Assembly (NCBI GenBank): GCA_018818785.1
Contig: JAHIRF010000009.1
Coordinates: forward strand, 1-64,000
Length of the DNA stretch: 64,000 bases
Direction: 5' to 3'
Source: Thermoplasmatota archaeon
Lineage (GTDB): Archaea; Thermoplasmatota; Thermoplasmata; UBA10834
Part shown: positions 31,571 through 40,514 of the stretch, one piece after another
Position numbering within the stretch: position 1 is the stretch's first letter
How the letters are laid out: the number at the start of each line of letters is the position of its first letter
Made by a program: the position numbers and the translations under genes
The notes under the pieces: model-generated
Told to the model about the DNA's origin: nothing
What the model saw: only the letters and a program-made list of their open reading frames with translations
Database searches by the model: none

Positions 31571-33403
31571 TCACTCGACTACCATGGATATGACCGTCTC
31601 TTCGAGCAGCAAGTCCTGGTAAGTCGATTCTATCGTTGCGTACTGCGTTCCCAGGGTTGCATCATTCAATACGAAGAACACGGCGACGAGAGTGATGTTC
31701 CCCTCCGCTGGAACAGTGACTTCCAAGCTTGTTGAGGTCCAGTTCGATTCTTCTGAGCCGACTATGCCGATAACTGCCGCGATATATGCTGGCAGGTCCC
31801 TTATGGACATGGTTATCGTGACATCGACGATGCCAGTGTTATTGACCTGAATCGTGTAATTGGCACTCGATGTGGTTGCCACCGTCTGTCCGTCGTCCTG
31901 CAGCGAGAATGTCAATGATGGCAGGATGACGCTGATGTGGAATTCCATCGTGCCCGTATAGCTCGCCACCTCTTCAGAGGCCGGTGCCGATCCTTCAATC
32001 GAGACCGTGTAGTTACCGATGGGAGTGCCCGGGTCCGATTCTATCATGACGTTCATCGTGGCATTCTGCGAGTTGTTCAGCACGAGCGGGTAGACCTCAG
32101 AGTACGCATCATCGGGTTCAGTGGATAGTTTGAACGAGACTGCCCACCCCTGTGGCGATGACGCCTTCTCGAATGAGATGTTGTTCTTCGTGTTGCCGAG
32201 ATTCTCGACAAAGATGGTGAATATCAAGGATTCGCCAGGTATGATAGTGGCGTTCGTCGAATGATCTACAGATTCCATGCCATATGTGTAATCCGGAGTT
32301 ATTATCGACATGGGTACAGGGACGAACGCAATGACCAATATGACGAACGCGAAAGAGCCTATGACCTTCCTCTTGAGATCGAGCTTGTTGATGTCATTGA
32401 GTGGTGGTGGGTGCTTCGAGCCAAGGAATAATATCAGTATTGCGAAGAACATCCAAGATATGTAGAATATCGACATCGCGATAAGTGCTGCGATTGTGAC
32501 CCAGCTCGCATACTTGGCCTTTTTCCCGAGGAGCGCCCTTGCGATGTGTCCACCATCGAGCTGACCTGCGGGAAGGAGGTTCAAAGCGGTCACGAGGAAT
32601 CCTACCCATGCTGCGAACGCAGTCGGATGAAGGAGATAGTCTCCCTTGATAGGGAATAATTGTTCGAGCCAGAGATATATCATCGGGAAAGAGATGCTTG
32701 CCACGGTGCCAGTACCCAGGTCCTCTGGAATCGGACGAGCCTCGGCGTTCGTGAGTATGAGACCAAGGATTGCCAGTGGTATCGCCACTGCCAATCCTGC
32801 AAGCGGTCCTGCGACACCTATCTCCAGGAGGGCCTTCCTGTTCGGTATCGGATCCCGCAAGGATATGAACGCTCCAAAGGTCCCCAATGGTGGAATCGAA
32901 GGTATGAAGAAAGGCAGCGACGCGGCGACCTTCCTCTTGCGTGCCATGAAGAAATGGCCGAGTTCATGAACTCCCAAGATGGCCATCAATGGCAATGTGA
33001 ACACGAGCGTTCCCACGAGTATGTTCTCCACGGAGAACGTCTCGTCTCCCGGCACGTCCGCATAGGATGCCCAGCCGAGTACTCCTGCGAGCATCATCGC
33101 AAGGAACGTAATGACCAGCATCGCAAGGTTCACGTAGATGCTCTTGTACTTTGCAGGAGGCTTTCTCCCCACCATGATTATGTGCTCGCCCTTATCGTAG
33201 GTGACCATCGGAATGAATCCGTGAGGTGCCATTTCCTCTCGTAGGGTCTCAAACTCCACTTCCAGTATGGATTCATCAATCTTGCAGAAGAACTGCACGA
33301 CGTCATAGCTGATGCGTACATCGTAGACAGGGAAGTGTCTGGCCACCAGACCCTTCACAAATTCTATCTCTTTTGAAGCATCTGGTGGGGCGGATTGTAC
33401 CAT
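31571..33403 (-). CDS. Site-2 protease family (M50) membrane metalloprotease with C-terminal beta domains
   Basis: 610 residues. An N-terminal soluble part (about 1-85) precedes a membrane core with zinc motif HELGHFFMARK (HExxH) and the third ligand in NLLPAGQLDGGH. PFFIPSIPPLGTFGAFI is the characteristic loop. The membrane part ends near 365. It is followed by about 245 residues of beta-rich sequence, probably outside the cell, with two NEW3/CARDB-like repeats (STNATIIPGESLIFTIFVEN, then NTGIVDVTITMSIRDLP). Such proteases cleave transmembrane substrates in signalling. The C-terminal part may bind substrates or cell-surface ligands. It is convergent with the Trm-G10 gene, 2 bases apart. Confidence 0.9.
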   Translation of the reverse strand: MVQSAPPDASKEIEFVKGLVARHFPVYDVRISYDVVQFFCKIDESILEVEFETLREEMAPHGFIPMVTYDKGEHIIMVGRKPPAKYKSIYVNLAMLVITFLAMMLAGVLGWASYADVPGDETFSVENILVGTLVFTLPLMAILGVHELGHFFMARKRKVAASLPFFIPSIPPLGTFGAFISLRDPIPNRKALLEIGVAGPLAGLAVAIPLAILGLILTNAEARPIPEDLGTGTVASISFPMIYLWLEQLFPIKGDYLLHPTAFAAWVGFLVTALNLLPAGQLDGGHIARALLGKKAKYASWVTIAALIAMSIFYISWMFFAILILFLGSKHPPPLNDINKLDLKRKVIGSFAFVILVIAFVPVPMSIITPDYTYGMESVDHSTNATIIPGESLIFTIFVENLGNTKNNISFEKASSPQGWAVSFKLSTEPDDAYSEVYPLVLNNSQNATMNVMIESDPGTPIGNYTVSIEGSAPASEEVASYTGTMEFHISVILPSLTFSLQDDGQTVATTSSANYTIQVNNTGIVDVTITMSIRDLPAYIAAVIGIVGSEESNWTSTSLEVTVPAEGNITLVAVFFVLNDATLGTQYATIESTYQDLLLEETVISMVVE

Positions 33404-33506
33404 GGTATTCTGCCCAACATGGCATCACTACATAAGACTTTGTACGTAATCCCCCAAGCCAGCATTTACGAAAAGTCTTATATCCGGGCATTATCTGACA
33501 TCATTG

Positions 33507-34355
33507 ATGGCGAATCGGATTGAGCGGAAGCCCATTGAAGGTCTATTCCGTCTGCTCCGGCCCGCGAATTGCCTCATGGGTGCGGCCGGGACATTGCTCG
33601 CATCGATCATATGCGTGGGCCCCGAGGAATTCCTTGACTATGGTTCCGAGGTGCTCTTCTCGCTGTTCGTAGTCATCTTCTTCACGGGTGCGGGCAACTC
33701 GTTGAACGACTATTTCGATCGGGAGATAGACAAGACGGCGCACCCTGAACGTCCGATCCCCCAAGGACTGGTATCGCCAAGATCTGCGTTGATACTCTCT
33801 GTGGTATCCTTCTTGATAGCGATCATCCTCAGCTCCTTCATCAATCTGTGGTCCCTCGGGATAGTCCTCACATCGATATTATTCATGATTTCATACGAGG
33901 TGAGCCTGAAGCGCGAAGGGCTTGCAGGTAACCTCGCGATCAGTTGGCTGACGGGTGCCCTCTTCCTGTTCGGCGGCGCGGCGGTAGGCAGGATGGACGT
34001 TGCATGGATATTGGGTGCATTGGCGTTCCTGGCAACACTTGGCAGAGAGATCGTAAAAGATATTCAGGATGTCGAGGGAGACAAAGGGATTCGACTCACC
34101 CTGCCGATGAGAATAGGGACTAGGAATGCGGGATTTGTGGCTTCATTATCGTTCGTCGGTGCTGTGCTACTCAGTCCAGTTCCCTATATGCAGGAACTCC
34201 TATCGATATACTATGTGCCGATTGTGCTGGTTTCGGATGCAATCTTTATATATTGCGCGATGATTCATTTCGCCGACCCAAAAAGAGGGCAGAAGGTGGC
34301 CAAGTTGGCCATGCTAGTTGCATTGATAGCGTTTCTTTTTGGAGGGATAATCTGA
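33507..34355 (+). CDS. Digeranylgeranylglyceryl phosphate synthase (UbiA family)
   Basis: 282 residues with about eight transmembrane helices. The two Asp-rich motifs of UbiA prenyltransferases are NDYFDREID and KDIQDVEGD. This enzyme attaches the second geranylgeranyl chain in archaeal ether-lipid synthesis. The assignment as DGGGP synthase is strengthened by the next gene, which encodes GGGP synthase, the preceding step. TCTTATATCC at about 33476-33485 lies 27 bases before the ATG at 33507, fitting a leaderless mRNA; an adjacent TTG at 33504 is the alternative start. Confidence 0.92.
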   Translation: MANRIERKPIEGLFRLLRPANCLMGAAGTLLASIICVGPEEFLDYGSEVLFSLFVVIFFTGAGNSLNDYFDREIDKTAHPERPIPQGLVSPRSALILSVVSFLIAIILSSFINLWSLGIVLTSILFMISYEVSLKREGLAGNLAISWLTGALFLFGGAAVGRMDVAWILGALAFLATLGREIVKDIQDVEGDKGIRLTLPMRIGTRNAGFVASLSFVGAVLLSPVPYMQELLSIYYVPIVLVSDAIFIYCAMIHFADPKRGQKVAKLAMLVALIAFLFGGII

Positions 34356-35089
34356 GCGTCAAACAATATATCCTCGAGACATTGAAAGATCACAAGATGC
34401 ATATGACGCTGATCGATCCTGATAAGCAGCTGCCCGAGGCATCTGCCAGAATCGCCAAGAGAGCCGTGGCATTCAAGACCGACGCGATAATGGTCGGAGG
34501 GTCGACTGGAATCACTCAGGAGAAGCTCGACAAAACGATCGAGTGCATCAAAGGCGTGACAGACCTTCCTGTGATCTACTTCCCTTCGGGGGCAAATGCC
34601 ATCGCTCAGAGATGCGATGCGATATACTTCATGAGCATGCTGAATTCACTCAATGTGAAGAATGTCACTGGGGAGCAATCAAAGGGTGCACTGACTATCC
34701 GTAAGCTCGGGCTCGAGACAATCTCCATGGGATATGTCATCGTAGAACCTGGTATGAAAGTGGGTGAGGTCGGTGAGGCAGAAGTCGTGCCCCGCGACAA
34801 TATCCCGATGGCGGTCGGATACGCGCTGACCGCCGAGATGTTCGGCATGGATCTCCTGTACCTGGAATCAGGGTCAGGAGCGCCTGAACCTGTCCCAAGC
34901 GACATGATTCGAGCTGTGAGGGAGAGTGTCAGGATCCCTTTGATAATCGGAGGCGGAATAACTTCTTCGGAACACGCAGCAACCGTCCTCCGGGCTGGCG
35001 GAGATATCGTTGTGACTGGCACGCTTGTTGAAAATGGCGGCCTTGAGTCCCAACTCGAGCATGTGGTCGATACAGTTCATTCTATCTGA
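34352..35089 (+). CDS. Geranylgeranylglyceryl phosphate synthase; probable CTG start
   Basis: 245 residues, the normal length. It joins geranylgeranyl diphosphate to sn-glycerol-1-phosphate, the first committed step of archaeal membrane lipids. The TIM-barrel signatures are HMTLIDPDKQ, VGGSTG, YFPSGANAI, GYVIVEPG, YLESGSGAPEPV, and the phosphate-binding GGGITSSEHA. No ATG, GTG or TTG gives the conserved N-terminal helix (VKQYILETLKDHK). A CTG at 34352 does. It overlaps the upstream TGA (CTGA, like the usual ATGA) and follows GGAGG at 34341-34345. The ATG at 34398 would truncate the barrel. Confidence 0.93.
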   Translation: MSVKQYILETLKDHKMHMTLIDPDKQLPEASARIAKRAVAFKTDAIMVGGSTGITQEKLDKTIECIKGVTDLPVIYFPSGANAIAQRCDAIYFMSMLNSLNVKNVTGEQSKGALTIRKLGLETISMGYVIVEPGMKVGEVGEAEVVPRDNIPMAVGYALTAEMFGMDLLYLESGSGAPEPVPSDMIRAVRESVRIPLIIGGGITSSEHAATVLRAGGDIVVTGTLVENGGLESQLEHVVDTVHSI

Positions 35090-35155
35090 GGCAAACCCTA
35101 CTCGCACGTCACAATGTTATATACTGAATTCACTGATACTCTGACGGGTGAATTC

Positions 35156-35305
35156 ATGGGGATATTCGATTACTTCAGGAAGACAGAGAAGGACATTATG
35201 TGCCCTGAATGCGAGAAGCATAAGAAGCATGTGAAACTAGTGGAGACAGATGGCAAGACGGTCGAGTGTCCTGAATGCCATTACACTCACATGATACGCA
35301 GATGA
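35156..35305 (+). CDS. Small zinc-ribbon protein, 49 aa
   Basis: 49 residues with two CPEC/CPECH knuckles (MCPECEKHKK near 15 and ECPECHYTH near 38), giving a compact zinc ribbon. Similar small archaeal proteins are common, but their function is unknown. The ATG at 35156 follows GGGTGA by 5 bases. TTATATACT at about 35117-35125 is the likely TATA box. The gene follows the GGGP synthase gene by 66 bases and is probably transcribed on its own. Confidence 0.72.
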   Translation: MGIFDYFRKTEKDIMCPECEKHKKHVKLVETDGKTVECPECHYTHMIRR

Positions 35306-35479
35306 GTTGATGCTCCCACAAAGGAGCACAGACTCCTGTGCGCAGGGTATGATATATTATCAGACTCCATGTGGATGAGCCTGGTTGCTGGACGTAGGTC
35401 GCGCGATTACGAAGGTGATGTCATTCATTTACAGTTCTTATTCACCAAGGTGCGAAAACTTGATACTATGATTCTCTGA

Positions 35480-37411
35480 TTGTGTTCTAGGGCGAAGGTA
35501 CGGAAGAATGATGGCGAGGTCTGCAAAGCGCGTGTTGCGTTGGTTGGCGTTGACATGACTGATCAGAAGAGTGCTGAACAAGTGCTGGATGATACGACGA
35601 GCAGACTTGATGAGATTGACGCAATAATCGAATCCAGCCCTGTGACTGTGATCATCTGGTCCGATGAACCCGGATGGCCCGTGCGATTCATCTCAAAGAA
35701 CGTATCTCGGTTCGGCTACACACAGGACGATCTGATGTCAGGCCGTCTGAAGTACTCTGATATGATCCATCCAGATGATGTCGATCGTTTGAATGCCGAG
35801 ATAAGAGCGCTGACCGGTAAGAAGATTCGTGAGTGGCATCATGAATATAGGCTAGTGACTAGGACTGGCGAGATCCGTTGGGTTGATGAACGGACGATAG
35901 CGACGCGCGACCCTCAAGGCATAGTGGTTCGTCTCCACGGAGTCATTTTCGATATAACAGACAGAAAAGCGGCCGAAGTGCAATTATCCCAATCTGAGGA
36001 AAAGTACAGGATGCTTTTCGATAGTGCTAATGATGGCATATTCATACTCGGCCTGGACGGGCGATTCATCGATTTGAACATGGCCGCGATCGCATCGACT
36101 GGCTATTCGCGGTATGATCTGATGGCGAAGACCCTCAAAGAAATCGAGCGGGCAGACATTAGAGGTAGGTTCGAAGAACTACGGGATACGCTAGAGGCGA
36201 TAGGTGAGGTATCGTTTGAGAGCGTCCTGATTCGGAATGATGGGACTGAATTGCCTATCGAAATCAATGCGAGATTGATTGAATATTCTGGAGAACCTGC
36301 AGTGCTGGCGATTGCCCGTGACATGACTGAACGAAAGATGGCTGAAGATGCCTTGAGAACAGTTATGATGAGCCTCGAAGAGCTAGAATCGATTGTCAAC
36401 GCCAGTCCTGCAGTGGTGTTCAGATGGACTTTCGATGGTGAACGGAGGGTTCAGTTCGTGACAAACAACGTTCAGCAATTCGGCTATTCCCCGTCAGATC
36501 TGATCTCTAGCCGTCCCTCATATTCATCGATCATAATGCCCGAGGATCGAGAACGAATCCTCGGTGAACTAACCGAACATCATGATAACTCTGCCAAGGA
36601 ATTCACTCTCGAATACAGGATACTTACGAAGGATGGGCGAGTCTGCTGGGTAGATGACAGGACGACCGTCCGTCGTGGGGATAAAGGTGGATCTGACCAT
36701 CATCAGGGCATCGTGGTGGACATAACGGCTAGGAAGCAGGCGGAGGAAGCGCTGAGACTGGCGAACGAGAAGCTGAGCCTGATGGGCAGTATAACCCGTC
36801 ACGATGTGATGAATCAGATAGGCATAATCATGGGTGCACTCACGCTCATGGAGGACGATAAGAGCGACAGCGATAGAGCCAATCATCTTCGTTTGGCGAG
36901 AGCCGCGAGCTCGACTGTCATCCAGCAGTTGGAGTTCGCTGGTACATATCAGAAGGCGGGGACGAAGGCTCCAGAATGGGTCCATCTACGACTCGATCTC
37001 GCGGGCGCGTTGAACTCGATCGATCTGGGTGATGTTATAGTCAAACACGACCTGGGCAACATCGAAATCTGGGCGGACCCCATGTTCGAAAAGGTGATGT
37101 TCAATCTCATCGATAATTCCCTGCGTCATGGGGGGAATTTGAAACGAATAGGCATTCGCGCCCTCATCAAGGGGAAGCGTCTTCTTATCATATATGAGGA
37201 TGACGGAAGGGGCGTTCCTCCAGAGTCGAAGGAACTCATATTCGATAATGGATACGGACGCAATACTGGTCTTGGGATGTTCTTGTGCCGGGAGGTCCTC
37301 AGCATGACTGGCATCACGATACGCGAAGTAGGCGAATACGGCAAAGGCGCGAGATTCGAGATCGTCGTCCCGCCTGGCAAGTTCAGAGATCTAGGTGGGG
37401 CTAGGCAGTGA
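35480..37411 (+). CDS. Multi-PAS sensor histidine kinase, 5' end possibly truncated
   Basis: 643 residues as opened from a TTG. There are three full PAS domains (about 45-165, 168-285 and 300-420), then a phosphoacceptor helix with His441 in TRHDVMNQIG, and an HATPase domain with N-box NLIDNSLRHGG, DDGRGVP and GRNTGLGMFLC. All catalytic boxes are intact. The first about 35 residues (NDGEVCKARVALVGVDMTDQKSAE) look like the end of a further PAS domain, but a TGA stands right before the TTG. A PAS domain therefore seems lost upstream. An internal ATG at 35555 is a possible real start. The end overlaps the convergent hydrolase gene by 11 bases. Confidence 0.86.
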   Translation: MCSRAKVRKNDGEVCKARVALVGVDMTDQKSAEQVLDDTTSRLDEIDAIIESSPVTVIIWSDEPGWPVRFISKNVSRFGYTQDDLMSGRLKYSDMIHPDDVDRLNAEIRALTGKKIREWHHEYRLVTRTGEIRWVDERTIATRDPQGIVVRLHGVIFDITDRKAAEVQLSQSEEKYRMLFDSANDGIFILGLDGRFIDLNMAAIASTGYSRYDLMAKTLKEIERADIRGRFEELRDTLEAIGEVSFESVLIRNDGTELPIEINARLIEYSGEPAVLAIARDMTERKMAEDALRTVMMSLEELESIVNASPAVVFRWTFDGERRVQFVTNNVQQFGYSPSDLISSRPSYSSIIMPEDRERILGELTEHHDNSAKEFTLEYRILTKDGRVCWVDDRTTVRRGDKGGSDHHQGIVVDITARKQAEEALRLANEKLSLMGSITRHDVMNQIGIIMGALTLMEDDKSDSDRANHLRLARAASSTVIQQLEFAGTYQKAGTKAPEWVHLRLDLAGALNSIDLGDVIVKHDLGNIEIWADPMFEKVMFNLIDNSLRHGGNLKRIGIRALIKGKRLLIIYEDDGRGVPPESKELIFDNGYGRNTGLGMFLCREVLSMTGITIREVGEYGKGARFEIVVPPGKFRDLGGARQ

Positions 37412-39050
37412 ATGTCCTGCCGTACATGCCACCGCCCGATATGTGCGCGATCAATGCTCTGCCGTCGATGATGGCGTCAAAGGATATCCTCTCCGGGGAC
37501 ATCGGGTCGGCTCCTATCCGGAACGAACCGTCATCCCGCCAAGTCAACGGTTCTTCTTGTCCCATAGGATAAATCATGACAAGTCCTGAATCCCTCAGCA
37601 CGATTCTGAAGTTGTTCAGCCAGGGGTTATGCGATCTATAGTGCCCCGAATATGCCTTCCACTCATCTGGGATAAGAATATTTGATGGGATCTCTTCTCC
37701 TTCCTTCTGATACATAGAGTGGTCATGAGTGACGCCAACGATCCTGCCATCTCTCTTCTTCAACCCAAAGGCGCACAATTCTTTGGTGGGTGCATTCACA
37801 TAAATGGCGCCTCTATCGATCTCGATCGCCTGGTGCTCCTTTCCTTCGCAGCTCAGATAGACTCGTCCATCCCTCGATAAGAACTCTATAGTCTCGGTTC
37901 TTGAGACGTATCTGCCTACCCAATCCATCGGGTCGCTGATCAATGCAGGGTCCTTCGGTACGGGTGGGGTACCGCTTCCGTTCGATCCCACAATCCTGAG
38001 CACTGATTTTGCCACATCGTAGGGTTCACCAGGACCGTTTATCATCACGATCACACCAATCCCTTTCACAGAATCCATGAGCATCGATGTGTAGAAGCCT
38101 ACCATCCCTCCCTGATGCCCTAAGCCTGGGTTGCCATCGATCTCCTCTATGTTCAGCCCGTATCCGTAGCTCCGTCCGTGAACTCCATCATTGGTGTCGA
38201 CGTACGGTGATACCATCTTCTCGAAGACTTCCTCTGCAAGGATCCTGCCCTCTGGATGCCTACCTTGGTTGAGTAACATGCGCATGTACGCGCACATGTC
38301 CGCTCCTGTCGATGATATGGATCCATCCGCAGTGTTGCTCTCGAACCAAGTGGATGGTGACAATGCAGCGCCTGCGATGAAAGGGCGGTCATCGTACAGC
38401 GGAGAGTACCCGACCGCTGAGCGTTCCTTGATGTTGTTCCTGATGACGGGTTCGGTCGAGTCCATACCCAGCGGCTTCAGTATGCGGTCGCGCATGATGT
38501 TTTCATAGCTTTCACCTGTGATCGTCTCCAAGAGAATCCCAAGAGTCTTGTATGCGGAATTTGAGTAGTGGAAATGTGATCCCTTCGGAGAAGTAGCATC
38601 CGTCGATCTGAGCGACCATACCTCTGACTCTGCAGTCGGAAGGGCATCCGATCCTATTATCAACCCCGAGGTATGGGTCATCATGTGATGTATGGTTATG
38701 TCCTCATGTCCCGACTTTGTCTCGAACCATGGAAGATATGACACGATTTTCTTGTTGAGATCAATCACTCCCTTCTCGGCCAGTTGGAGCAAGGCTATGC
38801 ATGTGAATGATTTGCTGACAGATCCTATCTGGAACAGTGTGTGGGGTGAAACCGGTCGATGGCTCGAAATATCAGCTTCTCCTATGCAATAGGATGCAAT
38901 CATCCTATCGCTGTCCGTTATAGCCAGCGAGAGTCCAGGAGTGCCATTGAGTTTCATCCACTTGTTCAGGTATTCCTCGATCATCAACGATAACTTCTCA
39001 GGTATCTCCATCATCGCTACCCCTTTGTACTTGTGAGTTGTCGAGTACAT
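37401..39050 (-). CDS. Beta-lactamase-fold serine hydrolase (class C / penicillin-binding-protein-like)
   Basis: 549 residues. The catalytic SVSK (SxxK) sits in FQIGSVSKSFTCIAL, the YSN (YxN) in HFHYSNSAYK, and HQGG replaces the KTG motif. A C-terminal beta-rich lipocalin-like domain (about 400-549) follows, as in many esterase- or peptidase-like members. There is no signal peptide, so it is probably cytoplasmic. The substrate may be small peptides or esters. The ATG at 39050 lies about 36-44 bases from a TATA-like GATAAAAAGG (minus strand, near 39086-39095). An ATG-ATG pair at 39014/39011 is the alternative start. Confidence 0.88.
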   Translation of the reverse strand: MYSTTHKYKGVAMMEIPEKLSLMIEEYLNKWMKLNGTPGLSLAITDSDRMIASYCIGEADISSHRPVSPHTLFQIGSVSKSFTCIALLQLAEKGVIDLNKKIVSYLPWFETKSGHEDITIHHMMTHTSGLIIGSDALPTAESEVWSLRSTDATSPKGSHFHYSNSAYKTLGILLETITGESYENIMRDRILKPLGMDSTEPVIRNNIKERSAVGYSPLYDDRPFIAGAALSPSTWFESNTADGSISSTGADMCAYMRMLLNQGRHPEGRILAEEVFEKMVSPYVDTNDGVHGRSYGYGLNIEEIDGNPGLGHQGGMVGFYTSMLMDSVKGIGVIVMINGPGEPYDVAKSVLRIVGSNGSGTPPVPKDPALISDPMDWVGRYVSRTETIEFLSRDGRVYLSCEGKEHQAIEIDRGAIYVNAPTKELCAFGLKKRDGRIVGVTHDHSMYQKEGEEIPSNILIPDEWKAYSGHYRSHNPWLNNFRIVLRDSGLVMIYPMGQEEPLTWRDDGSFRIGADPMSPERISFDAIIDGRALIAHISGGGMYGRTFTA

Positions 39051-39116
39051 GGGCTGATGATACTTGGTTATTGGGTTATCTCACCTTTTTATCGATCCGG
39101 ATAAGGTTAAAGTCCC

Positions 39117-40346
39117 TTGAGAACAGTCGTCCCGATAACCTCACAGGAGTTGTCGTTCGTGGTTGCTCCGAAGACTATCGATGGAAGAAGCGTGCTGGAT
39201 CTTTCCAGGAAGCTCATACAGATTCCGAGTGTATATGGCAAGGAGACAGCTATCGCGGAATTCATCCATTCGTGGATGGATGAGAATGGTTTCAGCCCCA
39301 GGGAGATCGATGTTCCTGAGCATGGCCCAGATATCGTCGCATCTTTCGGTTCAAAATCGAATCCGAAGATAGTACTCACGGGCCACATGGATACCGTAGA
39401 GGTCATGAATGGATGGCAGCACGACCCGTTCGGAGCAGTGGTCGAAGACGGGCTTCTGTACGGTCTCGGCTCTCTGGACATGAAATGTGGTCTGGCCGCC
39501 ATGATGCTCGCGTTCCGACGCCTCGCGGAATCCGATCTGGCGGATCATGCACATGTGTGTTTCCAGGCGGTATCCGGCGAGGAACGGCTCGGAGATGGGA
39601 CCAGGAAATTGATAGAATCTGGAGAACTCGACGGTGCATCCGCCGTAATCGTCGGCGAGGGTTTCGGCGGACTGAAGGTCGCCACGATCGGCAGAAGGGG
39701 TGGATCATATTACGATATCGATGTCCAGGGAGTATCTTCGCACGGAGCAATACCGCACAGGGGCGTGAATGCCATCGAAGACGCTTCGAGGGTGATAACC
39801 GCGATATCTGACATGCCAATGAGCAAGACTGGCGGTGTCCTCTCAGATGAGTTGCGGCCATTATCGGAGTCTCAGACTGTACTTAGGATATCCGGTGGTT
39901 CGTGGAGCCTGAGCGTTCCTGAGAAGTGCTCCATAAGGGTTGTCAGATGCACCATTCCGGGAGGCAAGGTAGACATCAGCGACGAGTTCGTTTCTGTTAT
40001 CGACAGCCTCGGTTTGAAAAGCAAGGTCAGCCTGCGGTTGAACACCGACCCCAAGGAGCTGTACTATCCCTACATGACCCCGCCAAATTCACCTTTGGTA
40101 CAGGCGGCCTCGAGAGTGCTGAAACGGATAGTCGGCACGGAGCCGACACTCGTATGTGGCGTATCCGAAGCAGATGACAACCTCATTGCCCATGCTCTCA
40201 AGATACCTACCATCTGCATGGGCCCAGGCGAAACCGGGAACCTCGCTCGCTATCATCAGCCAGAAGAGGCTATAAGCGTGGCCCAGTTGGGACCGGCTGC
40301 CAACGCCTATTACGAACTGGTCCGAGAGCTCATCAGCGGCTCATGA
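39117..40346 (+). CDS. M20 family metallopeptidase/deacylase (ArgE/DapE-like)
   Basis: 409 residues. Zinc motifs are GHMDTVEV, LYGLGSLDMKCG, the catalytic SGEERLG and a late His ligand (RYHQPEEA). A dimerisation domain lies at about 185-300 (SSHGAIPHRGVNAIE). Members hydrolyse N-acyl amino acids, succinyl-diaminopimelate or dipeptides; the exact substrate cannot be told. No ATG exists near the conserved N-terminus. The TTG at 39117 is taken because a TTTTTATCG element lies about 27 bases upstream in the divergent promoter region. Confidence 0.88.
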   Translation: MRTVVPITSQELSFVVAPKTIDGRSVLDLSRKLIQIPSVYGKETAIAEFIHSWMDENGFSPREIDVPEHGPDIVASFGSKSNPKIVLTGHMDTVEVMNGWQHDPFGAVVEDGLLYGLGSLDMKCGLAAMMLAFRRLAESDLADHAHVCFQAVSGEERLGDGTRKLIESGELDGASAVIVGEGFGGLKVATIGRRGGSYYDIDVQGVSSHGAIPHRGVNAIEDASRVITAISDMPMSKTGGVLSDELRPLSESQTVLRISGGSWSLSVPEKCSIRVVRCTIPGGKVDISDEFVSVIDSLGLKSKVSLRLNTDPKELYYPYMTPPNSPLVQAASRVLKRIVGTEPTLVCGVSEADDNLIAHALKIPTICMGPGETGNLARYHQPEEAISVAQLGPAANAYYELVRELISGS

Positions 40347-40366
40347 CCACTAGATGAATGAAAATG

Positions 40367-40473
40367 TGCGGGAGAGGGGATTCGAACCCCCGTACTCCTT
40401 CGAGACAGGATTTCTTATCCTCTCCTAGAGGACCTTAAGTCCTGCGCCGTTGTCCAGGCTTAGCTACTCCCGC
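40367..40473 (-). tRNA. tRNA-Leu (anticodon TAA) with a 22-base intron
   Basis: The minus strand gives acceptor GCGGGAG/CTCCCGC, D-arm, anticodon stem CAGGA/TCCTG, a long class II variable arm (CTC-GAAG-GAG) and T-arm GGGGG-TTCGAAT-CCCCT, with discriminator A. CCA is not encoded. The anticodon loop is CTTAAG|A, so the anticodon is TAA (Leu, codons UUA and UUG). The long variable arm agrees with leucine. The intron lies after position 37. Upstream in the leader, GCCCCT/AGGGGC (40477-40495) can form a hairpin. Confidence 0.94.
40412..40433 (-). other. tRNA-Leu intron with bulge-helix-bulge motif
   Basis: This 22-base intron is at the canonical 37/38 site. CTTA (loop) pairs with TAAG (intron) as the 4-bp central helix. 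The 3-base bulges are AGG and AAA, cut as AG|G and AA|A. The intron forms a TCCTCT/AGAGGA hairpin with a 3-base loop. After removal, the anticodon stem CAGGA/TCCTG closes correctly. Confidence 0.92.
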
Positions 40474-40514
40474 AGCGCCCCTATCTTCCAGGGGCTCCTT
40501 AACCCTTTTTGAGG

